Below the pieces are notes generated by a model that was given only the letters and a program-made list of their open reading frames with translations, did not search any database and had not been told where the DNA came from. This document shows positions 1 to 6,714 of a DNA stretch of 13,135 nucleotides, piece after piece. Location of the stretch: contig JBGOTQ010000204.1 of the NCBI GenBank assembly GCA_041476565.1, positions 1 through 13,135 on the forward strand. The letters are read 5' to 3'. Origin of the DNA: DATKMG01 sp041476565 (GTDB lineage Bacteria > Acidobacteriota > Terriglobia > Versatilivoradales > Versatilivoraceae). Numbering within the stretch: position 1 is the first letter of the stretch; each line of letters starts with the position of its first letter. A program made the translations under genes and the position numbers.

Positions 1-1250
1 ATCAATCCCGGAGAGATTTCGTATTCCCCTACGTAGGCGTCCAGGATCGTGGAATCCAAAGCCAGATCCTTCCGCATGCGCAAGGTATCTCCTTCAAAGG
101 CATAAAGACAGTTGTCATCACTGCCGACGTATAAGACCCCATCCATAAGGACCGGCGAGGAATTGATGGCCGACTCAGCAACGTTGACGGCCTGCAATTT
201 CCCATGCAGGATGTCCAGACCATACAGTCGGACGTTGAAAGCGCCAAAGTAGAGCGCCTCCCCAGCTACAGCGGGCGAAGAGAAAACGTTACCACCCGTT
301 TTGAATCGCCATTTCTCGACTCCCGTCCGCGCATCCAATGCCTGGACAAACTCACCGTCGGAACTCCCTGCAAACACCATTCCCTGGGCTATGGCGGGAG
401 AGGTCACCACCCAAGAGCCCTGGTGGTCAGCCTTCCACACTTCCTGGCCGGTCTGCGCATCCACGGCGTGCAGATAGCCGTCGCGGGCTCCAAAATAAAC
501 CAGCCCGTCGACCACTGCCGGAGAAGACTGAATAGGCCCCCCCACTTGGATCCTCCACTTCAGATTACCGGTCTGCGATTCAATCGCGTAGAACTGTCGG
601 TCAAAACTACCGACATAGACCACACCCCCATCAGCCGCCGGGGAGGCTCGAACTCGTCCTTCGGTTCGAAATTTCCACTTCAGCTTTCCGGTTTTCCGGT
701 TCAAGGCATAGAGATTCCCATCACCACTTCCAAAAACTACACTCTCGTCGATCAAAGCCGGAGAAGACAAGAAATAATCCCAGGTTCTCGGGTCTCCCTT
801 CATGGCTTCAAAGGGCAGATCCGGTCCGGCTTGATATTTCCATTGTTGCTGGCCGGTTTTCAGGTCTAGCGCATAGAAGGCGCCATCTCCACCAAGAAAG
901 TAGACGGTGTCGTCTGCTACCGCAGGCGAGGAGGAAACATCGCCGGCTGTCTTGAATTTCCAGAGCAACTGGCCCTTGTTGGTGTTGACGCCATAAAGGC
1001 ATCCATCTTCACTCCCGAAACAAACGATTCCGGCCAACACGGCTGGCGAGGAGCGGACCTTGCCACCCGTCTTGAACCTCCACTTCAGATTTCCGATCTT
1101 AATTGCAGGAGAATCATAGACGCCAGTATGCCTGGAGTTGGACCGGAACATGGCGATCTTCGGTTCGTTGGCAAGCAACAGGCATGCAGCGGATAACCCC
1201 AGCAGACCAGCCAACAGCGCCATGGCCCTTGCGCGTGCTCGTATAACCAT
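1..1250 (-). CDS. Secreted PQQ-like beta-propeller protein, 3' end outside window
   Basis: The frame is open from an ATG at 1250 to the left edge, about 416 codons, with no frameshift. A signal peptide is visible: Arg-rich n-region, then a hydrophobic stretch around residues 10-26 ending LLLA. Seven to eight repeats follow, each with a W-[KR]-[FYI] strand, a [SA]-S-P-A-V element and a G-x-x-D/N-G-x-[LF]-Y-A-[LV] strand, the PQQ-like/BamB-like propeller pattern. Blade three carries an insertion of about 17 residues. After the last blade, the final visible residues (LDAYVGEYEISPG) resemble the start of a DUF3471-type domain. Such proteins act in the periplasm or outside the cell as scaffolds or PQQ enzymes; nothing here proves PQQ binding. 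An in-frame ATG at 1295 would add 15 residues. I prefer 1250 because it gives a normal signal peptide, although neither start has a well-spaced Shine-Dalgarno sequence. Confidence 0.88.
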   Translation of the reverse strand, partial: MVIRARARAMALLAGLLGLSAACLLLANEPKIAMFRSNSRHTGVYDSPAIKIGNLKWRFKTGGKVRSSPAVLAGIVCFGSEDGCLYGVNTNKGQLLWKFKTAGDVSSSPAVADDTVYFLGGDGAFYALDLKTGQQQWKYQAGPDLPFEAMKGDPRTWDYFLSSPALIDESVVFGSGDGNLYALNRKTGKLKWKFRTEGRVRASPAADGGVVYVGSFDRQFYAIESQTGNLKWRIQVGGPIQSSPAVVDGLVYFGARDGYLHAVDAQTGQEVWKADHQGSWVVTSPAIAQGMVFAGSSDGEFVQALDARTGVEKWRFKTGGNVFSSPAVAGEALYFGAFNVRLYGLDILHGKLQAVNVAESAINSSPVLMDGVLYVGSDDNCLYAFEGDTLRMRKDLALDSTILDAYVGEYEISPGL

Positions 1251-1263
1251 GTATACCGTATAC
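1251..1263. promoter_or_regulatory. Palindromic dyad GTATAC-C-GTATAC abutting a start codon
   Basis: Two copies of the self-complementary hexamer GTATAC are separated by one base, directly upstream of the preferred start codon of the propeller gene. The 13-bp unit reads as a perfect dyad around its central base and overlaps the ribosome-binding region. It could be an operator or an mRNA hairpin that limits translation. If translation really begins at 1295, these bases are coding and the match may be chance. Confidence 0.3.
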
Positions 1264-1559
1264 CTCTGCGGATGAAAATGTGCTTTATTAGGCATAGCTG
1301 GGACCTGGTTCCTACGTCCACGGTTTTTCAAGAACGATGGAATCGCCGCAACGGAACGCGGCGCCAGCCTCCCAAGCCACATTGTCGTAGAAGACAGCTG
1401 CCAGTGTAAATGGAATTCATAAGACGTTGGCCCTTAAGAGTATTTGTCGCTTTTCGATAAGCGCCGAAATGAGTGAGGGATGTTGGTAAAATATATTCAC
1501 CTTTGCTGTGGTATTGCTTCTTAGTAGAGTCTATTTCCGCGTAAGCCTATTTCATTTTC
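1251..1559. other. Divergent intergenic region with hairpin
   Basis: This 309-base gap lies between two divergently oriented genes, so it should hold both promoters. Visible structure: the start-codon dyad at 1251-1263; a perfect 6-bp stem CGCCGC/GCGGCG with an 8-base loop at 1344-1363; and an AT-rich block at 1485-1501 with imperfect inverted ends (GGTxAA and TTxACC). I see no -35/-10 pair good enough to name, and no RNA gene. Confidence 0.45.
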
Positions 1560-1799
1560 ATGCACATTCGTGTCACTGGCTATTCGGGGTATAAGGCGGA
1601 TGAGCGCCCCGTTCGTTTTGAACTGGGGGAGCGGACTTATTTGGTCATAGAAGTTCTCGACCAGTGGTACAGTCCTGCAGGAGATTATTTCCGAGTCCGC
1701 GCAGACGACGGACACATCTACATCCTTCGGCACGATTGGAGCGGAGACGAGTCCGTATGGACGTTGGAAGGGTTTCGTAGCAGTTCACAAGAAATATGA
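1560..1799 (+). CDS. Small conserved unknown protein, 79 aa
   Basis: A compact soluble protein without signal peptide or membrane segment. It reads as a small beta-rich domain: an N-terminal SGYKADERPVRFELGE segment, then DQWYSP, YFRVRADDGHIYILRHD and WTLEGFR. I recognise this pattern from small uncharacterised proteins common in acidobacterial and related genomes, but I know no function or domain number for it. The start is constrained: an in-frame stop lies only 16 bases upstream, leaving the ATG at 1560 as the sole usual start. No clear Shine-Dalgarno sequence precedes it, so it may be expressed as a leaderless or weakly translated message. It lies on the same strand as the deacetylase gene, 163 bases ahead of it, and is divergent from the propeller gene. 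Confidence 0.75.
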   Translation: MHIRVTGYSGYKADERPVRFELGERTYLVIEVLDQWYSPAGDYFRVRADDGHIYILRHDWSGDESVWTLEGFRSSSQEI

Positions 1800-1813
1800 C
1801 TGACGATTTTGGA

Positions 1814-1843
1814 TTGGGCATGAGTTGGAGTTTTAGGTATGAT
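1814..1843 (+). promoter_or_regulatory. Possible sigma70-type promoter before the deacetylase gene
   Basis: A TATGAT hexamer at 1838-1843 matches five of six bases of a -10 box. The best -35 at 18 bases spacing, TTGGGC (1814-1819), matches only the TTG. Transcription would begin about 115 bases before the PIG-L gene. The leader would contain the 10-bp palindrome CCAGGCCTGG. This is a weak prediction made only from base matches. Confidence 0.22.
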
Positions 1844-1962
1844 GGAGCGGCTTCCAGGCCTGGATAAGCTCCCAGCGGGCCACGGAAAAAGCACTGTCGC
1901 GTGAAAATGTGGCGCTCAGCAACTGCCAAAAGAAAATTCAACTATAAGGACTGGAGGGATAC

Positions 1963-2835
1963 ATGATCTGGATTTTGTTGGTCTTGTTATTTTGTGATGC
2001 CTCAGCAATGGCACAGGATTACTCTAAGCTTCGGATCATTGCCTTTGGAGCCCACCCGGACGACTGCGATGGAAGGGCAGGGGGAGTGGCGGCCAAATTT
2101 GCGGCTGCCGGACATCTGGTGAAGTTTGTAGCGGTGACTAATGGGGATGCAGGCCACTTCCAGCAAGGAGGCGGGGTCTTGGCCCAGCGACGGCGCGCCG
2201 AGGCCATTGAGGCGGGACGACGGATCGGGGTTGTTTATGACGTGCTTGACAACCATGATGGGGAACTGATGCCCACTCTTGAGGTGCGCAGGCAAATCAT
2301 TCGCCTCATCCGACAGTGGAATGCAGATGTCGTTATGGGGCCGCGGCCCAATGATTACCACCCCGACCACCGCTACACCGGGGGTCTTGTACAGGACGCC
2401 GCATTTATGGTAACGGTGCCCAACATAGTCACTGATACCCCAGCCTTGCGGAAGAATCCTGTTTTCCTTTACTTTTCGGATAACTTTCAGCGTCCTCAGC
2501 CCTTTCGGCCGGACATCGTGGTGGCCATCGACGACGTGATCGAAAAGAAGATCGGCATGCTGGACGCCCACGTTTCCCAAGTGTACGAATGGCTCCCATG
2601 GCTCGATGGTCTTCTCGATCAAGTCCCTAAGGGCCTGGCCGAACGGAAAGCCTGGCTTCGTTCTCAGAGGGAAAGTCGCGTTCAAGCTGAATGGAAGCCA
2701 GTTCTGCAGAGACTCTACGGTGCAGCTGCAGCCTCTGTTGAAAATGCTGAAGCCTTTGAGATCGCAGAATACGGCCGTCGTCCCGATGATAAAGAAATCC
2801 CGAAATTGTTTCCATTTTTCCCGGGCTCCCGCTAG
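1963..2835 (+). CDS. Exported PIG-L/LmbE-family deacetylase
   Basis: This 290-residue protein belongs to the zinc-dependent N-acetyl-sugar deacetylase family (PIG-L, LmbE, MshB). The family signature AHPDD is at residues 30-34 (zinc ligands His31 and Asp34, with Asp33 as probable base). The third zinc ligand lies in the HPDH motif, residues 133-136. An N-terminal signal peptide (hydrophobic residues 2-10, ending AMAQ at 15-18) places it in the periplasm or outside. A GGAGG sequence six bases before the ATG supports the start. Length is normal for the exported subgroup. The next gene, an SDR dehydrogenase, starts 79 bases downstream on the same strand. The likely reaction is removal of an acyl group from an amino sugar or glycoside; the true substrate is unknown. 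Confidence 0.93.
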   Translation: MIWILLVLLFCDASAMAQDYSKLRIIAFGAHPDDCDGRAGGVAAKFAAAGHLVKFVAVTNGDAGHFQQGGGVLAQRRRAEAIEAGRRIGVVYDVLDNHDGELMPTLEVRRQIIRLIRQWNADVVMGPRPNDYHPDHRYTGGLVQDAAFMVTVPNIVTDTPALRKNPVFLYFSDNFQRPQPFRPDIVVAIDDVIEKKIGMLDAHVSQVYEWLPWLDGLLDQVPKGLAERKAWLRSQRESRVQAEWKPVLQRLYGAAAASVENAEAFEIAEYGRRPDDKEIPKLFPFFPGSR

Positions 2836-2914
2836 TCGTGGGTGCCTTCCGACCTGATTGTCAAACTCCATGGGTGAACTGACTTATATCCCGGTGTGAG
2901 AAGCAAAGGAAACT

Positions 2915-3688
2915 ATGTTGCTCAAAGACAAGATTGTCATCGTGACTGGTGCCGGGTCCGGAATTGGCCGGGAGACGGCCAAGCTCCTGGTTGCAGAGGG
3001 AGCGAAGGTAGTCGTTGCCGATATCAGCAAGACAGCAGGAGAATCAACAACCGAAGAGATTCTGCGGGCCGGCGGCCAGGCATGTTTTGCCCAGACGGAT
3101 GTATCTGATGAGGGCAGCGTCGCTGGAATGGTAGAGAGAGCCCTGTCTTCCTTTGGGCCGCCATTTGGACTGGTGAATAACGTCGGAATCAGCAATCCCG
3201 TGGAGCTAACCCAGACGTCCCCGAGCGAGTGGGACCGGATCCTGGCTGTGAACCTCCGCAGTGTCTACCTTTGTACTCGCGCCGCACTCCCTTCCATGCG
3301 TGGCCGGGGCGAGGGCAGTGTGGTCAATATTGCTTCAGTTCATGCCAGTTTTGCCTTCCCCGGTTATGCAGCTTATGATGCTAGCAAGGCAGGAATCGTG
3401 GCGTTGACAAGGACGATTGCCCTTGAAAACGGGCCTTATCAGATCAGAGCAAATGTAATTTGCCCAGGTTATATCGATACACCCATGTGGGACGAGTGGC
3501 TGGCAAAAACCCCGGATCCTCGACAGATGGATCGCGACACGAAGCAGTGGCATCCCTTGCGCCGCCGCGGATCTCCCCTGGACGTGGCCAAGGCTGTCAA
3601 GTTCTTGTTATCTGAGGATTCCGCCTGGATTACTGGAACTAGCCTCGTTGTCGACGGCGGCTTAAGCGTCCGTTACTTTGGCTATTAG
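2915..3688 (+). CDS. SDR-family oxidoreductase (classical type)
   Basis: A 257-residue classical short-chain dehydrogenase of normal length. The nucleotide-binding motif TGAGSGIG occupies residues 11-18. Asp36 at the end of the second strand suggests a preference for NAD(H) over NADP(H). NNVG at 88-91 replaces the more usual NNAG. The catalytic tetrad is complete: Asn113, Ser141, Tyr154 and Lys158 (YDASK). The C-terminus has the usual VVDGG segment. It is cytoplasmic, without signal peptide. AAGGA five bases before the ATG supports the start. It is related in sequence style to FabG, glucose-1-dehydrogenase and many sugar or hydroxy-acid dehydrogenases. Because it lies between an exported deacetylase and an MFS permease, a catabolic role on an imported sugar or hydroxy acid is more likely than fatty-acid synthesis, but this is inference. 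Confidence 0.92.
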   Translation: MLLKDKIVIVTGAGSGIGRETAKLLVAEGAKVVVADISKTAGESTTEEILRAGGQACFAQTDVSDEGSVAGMVERALSSFGPPFGLVNNVGISNPVELTQTSPSEWDRILAVNLRSVYLCTRAALPSMRGRGEGSVVNIASVHASFAFPGYAAYDASKAGIVALTRTIALENGPYQIRANVICPGYIDTPMWDEWLAKTPDPRQMDRDTKQWHPLRRRGSPLDVAKAVKFLLSEDSAWITGTSLVVDGGLSVRYFGY

Positions 3689-3925
3689 TTCCTTCCAAGT
3701 CAAAGGTTATGTTCTCAGGACGAGGTGAACTTGCCATGGAGGTTCTGAGGGCACGGAGCGCCCGTCAACGGAAGGATTCAGCGACTCATCTTGATCCGGG
3801 ATATTGACTTGAGCTTGATGAAGAAAGGAGCCGCTCGAAGTTCTCTCCGACGGTTCCAGGTTGCCTCTGTGGCCAATTGATAGGGACCATTAAGCTCCAC
3901 AAAAACTCAGTGAGGAGGAATTGGG

Positions 3926-5134
3926 ATGGGCAAGATGACTGCGGTGGTTGCTTTACTGGCCGTGTTTTCCCTGGCGGTTTGCTTTGTTTTGATCGGGGCG
4001 GTCTCTGTTGAGCTCTCCGAGAAGCTGGGGATCGATAATTCCCAGGTGGGCACTCTAGTTTCGGCTCTCTTCACCACTAGTATGGTCGTTCAGCTTTTCG
4101 TGGGATTGCTGGTTGATAAGTTCGGCCACAAGGTGGTGGCCGTCGTTGGGTTCGTCATCACCAGCGCCTCCATCTTCCTGTTAGCCGGGGCACGAGATTT
4201 TAGTATCGCCCTCTATGCTTGTACATTCCTGGGAGTCGGTGCCATGTGTTTATGTACAGTTGGCAATACGCTGCTTCCGATTGTCCTGTTCGGAGGGAAT
4301 GACCCTGCCCGGGCTAGTAATCTGGGGAACGGTTTCTTCGGCCTTGGCTTCCTCGCTACTTCGGCAACACTGGGGTACCTTACTCATACCTTGAGGATCA
4401 GTTTGGAGGCCGCCCTTTCTATTGTGGCGGCTGCGGTTCTCCTGTTCGGGCTATTCTCCGCTGTTGCGAGCTACCCCAAAGTCTCAGTTGGATACAGCTT
4501 TCGCCTGGCGCTGAGAATGCTCATTGAGACCCCTGTGTGGCTGGCAGCCGTGGCCCTCGTCTGTTACATAGCCATGGAGAACGCCATGACCACATGGACC
4601 AAACCCCTGGTAACAGAGGTGCTGGGGGGGAGCACAGTCCCCAGCGCCGTCACGACCGGAGGGCTCGTGCTGGGGTTGTTCGGCGTCGCCATCGCAGGGG
4701 GACGCTTCCTGACTTCGGCGTTTAGAAACCTCACCCGAGTTGGGGCTAAGCTGGTTGCAGGACTGTCGGGTCTTGCAATTGTCGCAATTCTGATCCTTTC
4801 TTTTTCCAGTACCCCCGCCCTCGTAATTGGCGCCATCCTGGTGGCCGGACTTGCCTATGCCCCCATGTTCCCTACAATTGTCGGTGTGACTTTCTCCAAG
4901 TATGAACCCAAGTTCTACGGAAGCATTTTTGGGATCATTTTTGCCATTGGCATGCTGGGCCCCATGATTGTTCCAAAGACCATCGGGAAACTGAGCATGA
5001 CCTTCGGCGTGCAGAAGAGTATGGCCATATCGACTGTTATTGCAGCCTTGTTGATCGTTCTCGTGTTGTTGATGGGAAAATCCAAACCCGGCCAGGGAAA
5101 GCCTGGACAGGCAAGCTGTCCCTCAAATGCTTGA
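3926..5134 (+). CDS. MFS transporter, about 12 membrane segments
   Basis: A 402-residue, strongly hydrophobic inner-membrane protein with the length and the two six-helix halves typical of the major facilitator superfamily. The loop between helices 2 and 3 carries the MFS motif A variant GLLVDKFGHK at residues 60-69. The first helix spans about residues 5-27. The C-terminal tail is short and basic. The overall pattern recalls proton-coupled sugar or organic-anion permeases (FucP-like), but no substrate residues are diagnostic. A strong GAGGAGG lies about eight bases before the ATG. The 237 bases upstream contain no other gene and no convincing terminator, so it may have its own promoter or be read with the SDR gene. 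The cupin gene follows 72 bases downstream. Confidence 0.93.
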   Translation: MGKMTAVVALLAVFSLAVCFVLIGAVSVELSEKLGIDNSQVGTLVSALFTTSMVVQLFVGLLVDKFGHKVVAVVGFVITSASIFLLAGARDFSIALYACTFLGVGAMCLCTVGNTLLPIVLFGGNDPARASNLGNGFFGLGFLATSATLGYLTHTLRISLEAALSIVAAAVLLFGLFSAVASYPKVSVGYSFRLALRMLIETPVWLAAVALVCYIAMENAMTTWTKPLVTEVLGGSTVPSAVTTGGLVLGLFGVAIAGGRFLTSAFRNLTRVGAKLVAGLSGLAIVAILILSFSSTPALVIGAILVAGLAYAPMFPTIVGVTFSKYEPKFYGSIFGIIFAIGMLGPMIVPKTIGKLSMTFGVQKSMAISTVIAALLIVLVLLMGKSKPGQGKPGQASCPSNA

Positions 5135-5206
5135 GTTGATGGCCTATCTCCGCGGCAAGCTGGCGCTGCCACAGACTATCTTGAGAAGTCTTCCCAAAGG
5201 AGGCAT

Positions 5207-5650
5207 GTGCCGAAGACTCCTACGCTATTGATCCTTATGGACTCGCTCAAAAGGGACCCAGCCCTGCGGGCAGGGAGTCGAGGAGAAAGGAAGATCCTGG
5301 TCACGGAGCTTTATCCAGGGAGCGAGGTTGAATCGGCCAGCATAGCCTGGGAGGCGGGAAATGACTCTGCCTCGGTCCCTGTTCAGTTAATGGCGGATGT
5401 CGAGATGGCAGTCTTTACCCATCATGCCTCACAGACCCGGCATTTTCACAAACTCGGGACTGAGATTTACACGGTGGTGGAAGGACGCATGATCATCGAG
5501 GTGGAAGGAGTTGAATATCCCCTGAGAGCCGGGGACACGATCGTAGTCAATCCGGGAGCTGTCCACCAGGTGCTCCCGCGGGAGAATGAGTTTGTCTGCA
5601 AAGTCGTAACGGCCCATTGCGCAGGAATTGCGGACAAGTACAAGATCTGA
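5207..5650 (+). CDS. Single-domain cupin protein
   Basis: The C-terminal half is a cupin fold: motif 1 gives metal ligands His79, His81 and Glu86 (HFH then GTEIYTVVEG), and motif 2 gives His120 (GDTIVVNPGAVH). These four residues are those that hold a divalent metal in cupins. The first 65 residues lack a known motif. Such proteins are sugar isomerases, dioxygenases or ligand-binding partners in catabolic clusters; which one applies cannot be said. The start is uncertain. GTG at 5207 is the only start in frame after the stop codon of the upstream gene, but AAGGAGG (5197-5203) is only three bases from it. ATG at 5237 would give 137 residues without a ribosome site. The gene sits 72 bases after the permease gene and 48 bases before the DUF3303 gene. 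Confidence 0.85.
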   Translation: MPKTPTLLILMDSLKRDPALRAGSRGERKILVTELYPGSEVESASIAWEAGNDSASVPVQLMADVEMAVFTHHASQTRHFHKLGTEIYTVVEGRMIIEVEGVEYPLRAGDTIVVNPGAVHQVLPRENEFVCKVVTAHCAGIADKYKI

Positions 5651-5698
5651 ATTGGATACGAGCAACAGCCATTACTCTCTCGAAGCGATAGTTCAGAT

Positions 5699-5971
5699 AT
5701 GCTATACATGGTTATAGAACACTTTAAGAATCAAGACCCTTTGCCGGTCTATCGCCGGTTCCGGGATAAAGGGCGACTCGTTCCCGAAGGACTGACATAT
5801 ATTTCAAGTTGGGTTGACGATCAATTCCGCAGCTGCTTTCAAGTCATGGAGACGGAAGACCGAGAACTGCTAGACCAGTGGATTGGCAATTGGATCGACA
5901 TAGTTGACTTTGAGATAATTCCAGTAATGGTCTCGAAGGAGGCGACGGAAAAAATCGCCACGCGCCTCTAA
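5699..5971 (+). CDS. DUF3303-family protein
   Basis: A 90-residue soluble protein beginning MLYMVIEHFKNQDPLPVYRR, with SSWVDDQF and CFQVMETEDRELLDQWI further on. This is the DUF3303 pattern, a small ferredoxin-like alpha/beta fold whose length it matches. The family function is not established; the fold is shared with dimeric monooxygenase- or YCII-like proteins, which is only a fold argument. A second ATG three codons in (5708) is possible. No strong Shine-Dalgarno sequence is seen. It is the last gene of the plus-strand run, and the convergent DUF1080 gene ends 34 bases beyond its stop codon with no clear terminator between. Confidence 0.85.
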   Translation: MLYMVIEHFKNQDPLPVYRRFRDKGRLVPEGLTYISSWVDDQFRSCFQVMETEDRELLDQWIGNWIDIVDFEIIPVMVSKEATEKIATRL

Positions 5972-6005
5972 GGGGGCTCCGCCATTCCTAACCGCTCGTC
6001 ACTTT

Positions 6006-6686
6006 TCATCTCTCACTTTCTGCGAATACTCGTCTCTGAATATTGCGAATAGCCGCTTTGGTACGCCAGGTGGCAATGCCAAAGGGCTGGGAGGGACTGA
6101 CCTCAGACCGGATGGACAACTTCCGATTGCCGGTTTCCAGATCAATGATCTTTTGCTGGTCAATCCAGGCTTCGATTTTTCGTTTCGTGACCCGAAGCCG
6201 TATGGCATACCATTGGTTGTCCCTGAAGTTCTTCATCAAGCCGGTCTCGTTTTCCGATGCGTCCTGGCCATCGATGCTGGACAGCCCCACCACTCCGCCT
6301 CCCCATCCTCCAACAATCAGGCTGCAGAAAAACCGGTTCACCGGAAATGTCATACCGCAAAAAAAGTCGTGCCCGGCTAGGCGTTCGGCTAACAGCCGGA
6401 TTTCGTAACTCAAGCGGGGTAGAGAGCCTGTCCAGGTGATTCCGGTCAAATCATTTCCTATCCCCAGGATCAGCGCACCATTCTCGATACTGACTTCTCC
6501 TTCTCCCACGAAATTGGTCACCTTCCAATTTTGAAGCGTTTTCCCATCAAACAGCTGTTCCCAGAGACTGCTTTCAGCCGTTTCAGGTGAAAGTGCCTGA
6601 GATCTGCCAATCGCCGGACCAAGGAGGCTCATTAACAAAACAAGGCACTCCGTCTGGACCTTTCTCCACAGTATCTTTCCAGGCAT
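6006..6686 (-). CDS. Exported DUF1080 (3-keto-disaccharide hydrolase-like) protein
   Basis: With the chosen start the protein has 226 residues: a signal peptide (basic n-region, hydrophobic residues 14-27), then one DUF1080 domain beginning with the family hallmark W-x-x-L-F-D-G-K-x-L-x-x-W at 42-54. The middle has alternating beta strands as in LamG-type jelly rolls, with Gly-rich VGGWGGG, and an RVTKRKIEAWIDQQKIID strand pair that is also typical. DUF1080 members have been linked to cleavage of 3-keto-glycosides and to carbohydrate binding, acting outside or in the periplasm. The frame is open further upstream to 6767, but that would overlap the preceding gene and put 27 non-signal residues first. 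ATG 6686 lies 28 bases after the stop of the TIMP-like gene, so the two are probably co-transcribed. Confidence 0.85.
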   Translation of the reverse strand: MPGKILWRKVQTECLVLLMSLLGPAIGRSQALSPETAESSLWEQLFDGKTLQNWKVTNFVGEGEVSIENGALILGIGNDLTGITWTGSLPRLSYEIRLLAERLAGHDFFCGMTFPVNRFFCSLIVGGWGGGVVGLSSIDGQDASENETGLMKNFRDNQWYAIRLRVTKRKIEAWIDQQKIIDLETGNRKLSIRSEVSPSQPFGIATWRTKAAIRNIQRRVFAESER

Positions 6687-6714
6687 GATTCCAGGCTCCC
6701 GATAAGACCCTAGT

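Noticed and set aside
204..869. Plus-strand open frame of 221 codons
   Set aside because: It is antisense to the propeller repeats; its own apparent repeats are the mirror of the real protein's repeats.
2002..2871. Minus-strand open frame of 289 codons
   Set aside because: It lies antisense to the PIG-L deacetylase, which has the catalytic motifs. The antisense protein is a shadow of the codon pattern.
3689..3925. Possible terminator or promoter between SDR and MFS genes
   Set aside because: Only short imperfect stems (for example GGGC with GCCC around 3748-3763) and no T-run; no -35/-10 pair of acceptable quality.
5972..6005. Possible bidirectional terminator between convergent genes
   Set aside because: The 34-base gap contains no stem longer than a few pairs and no T-run in either direction.
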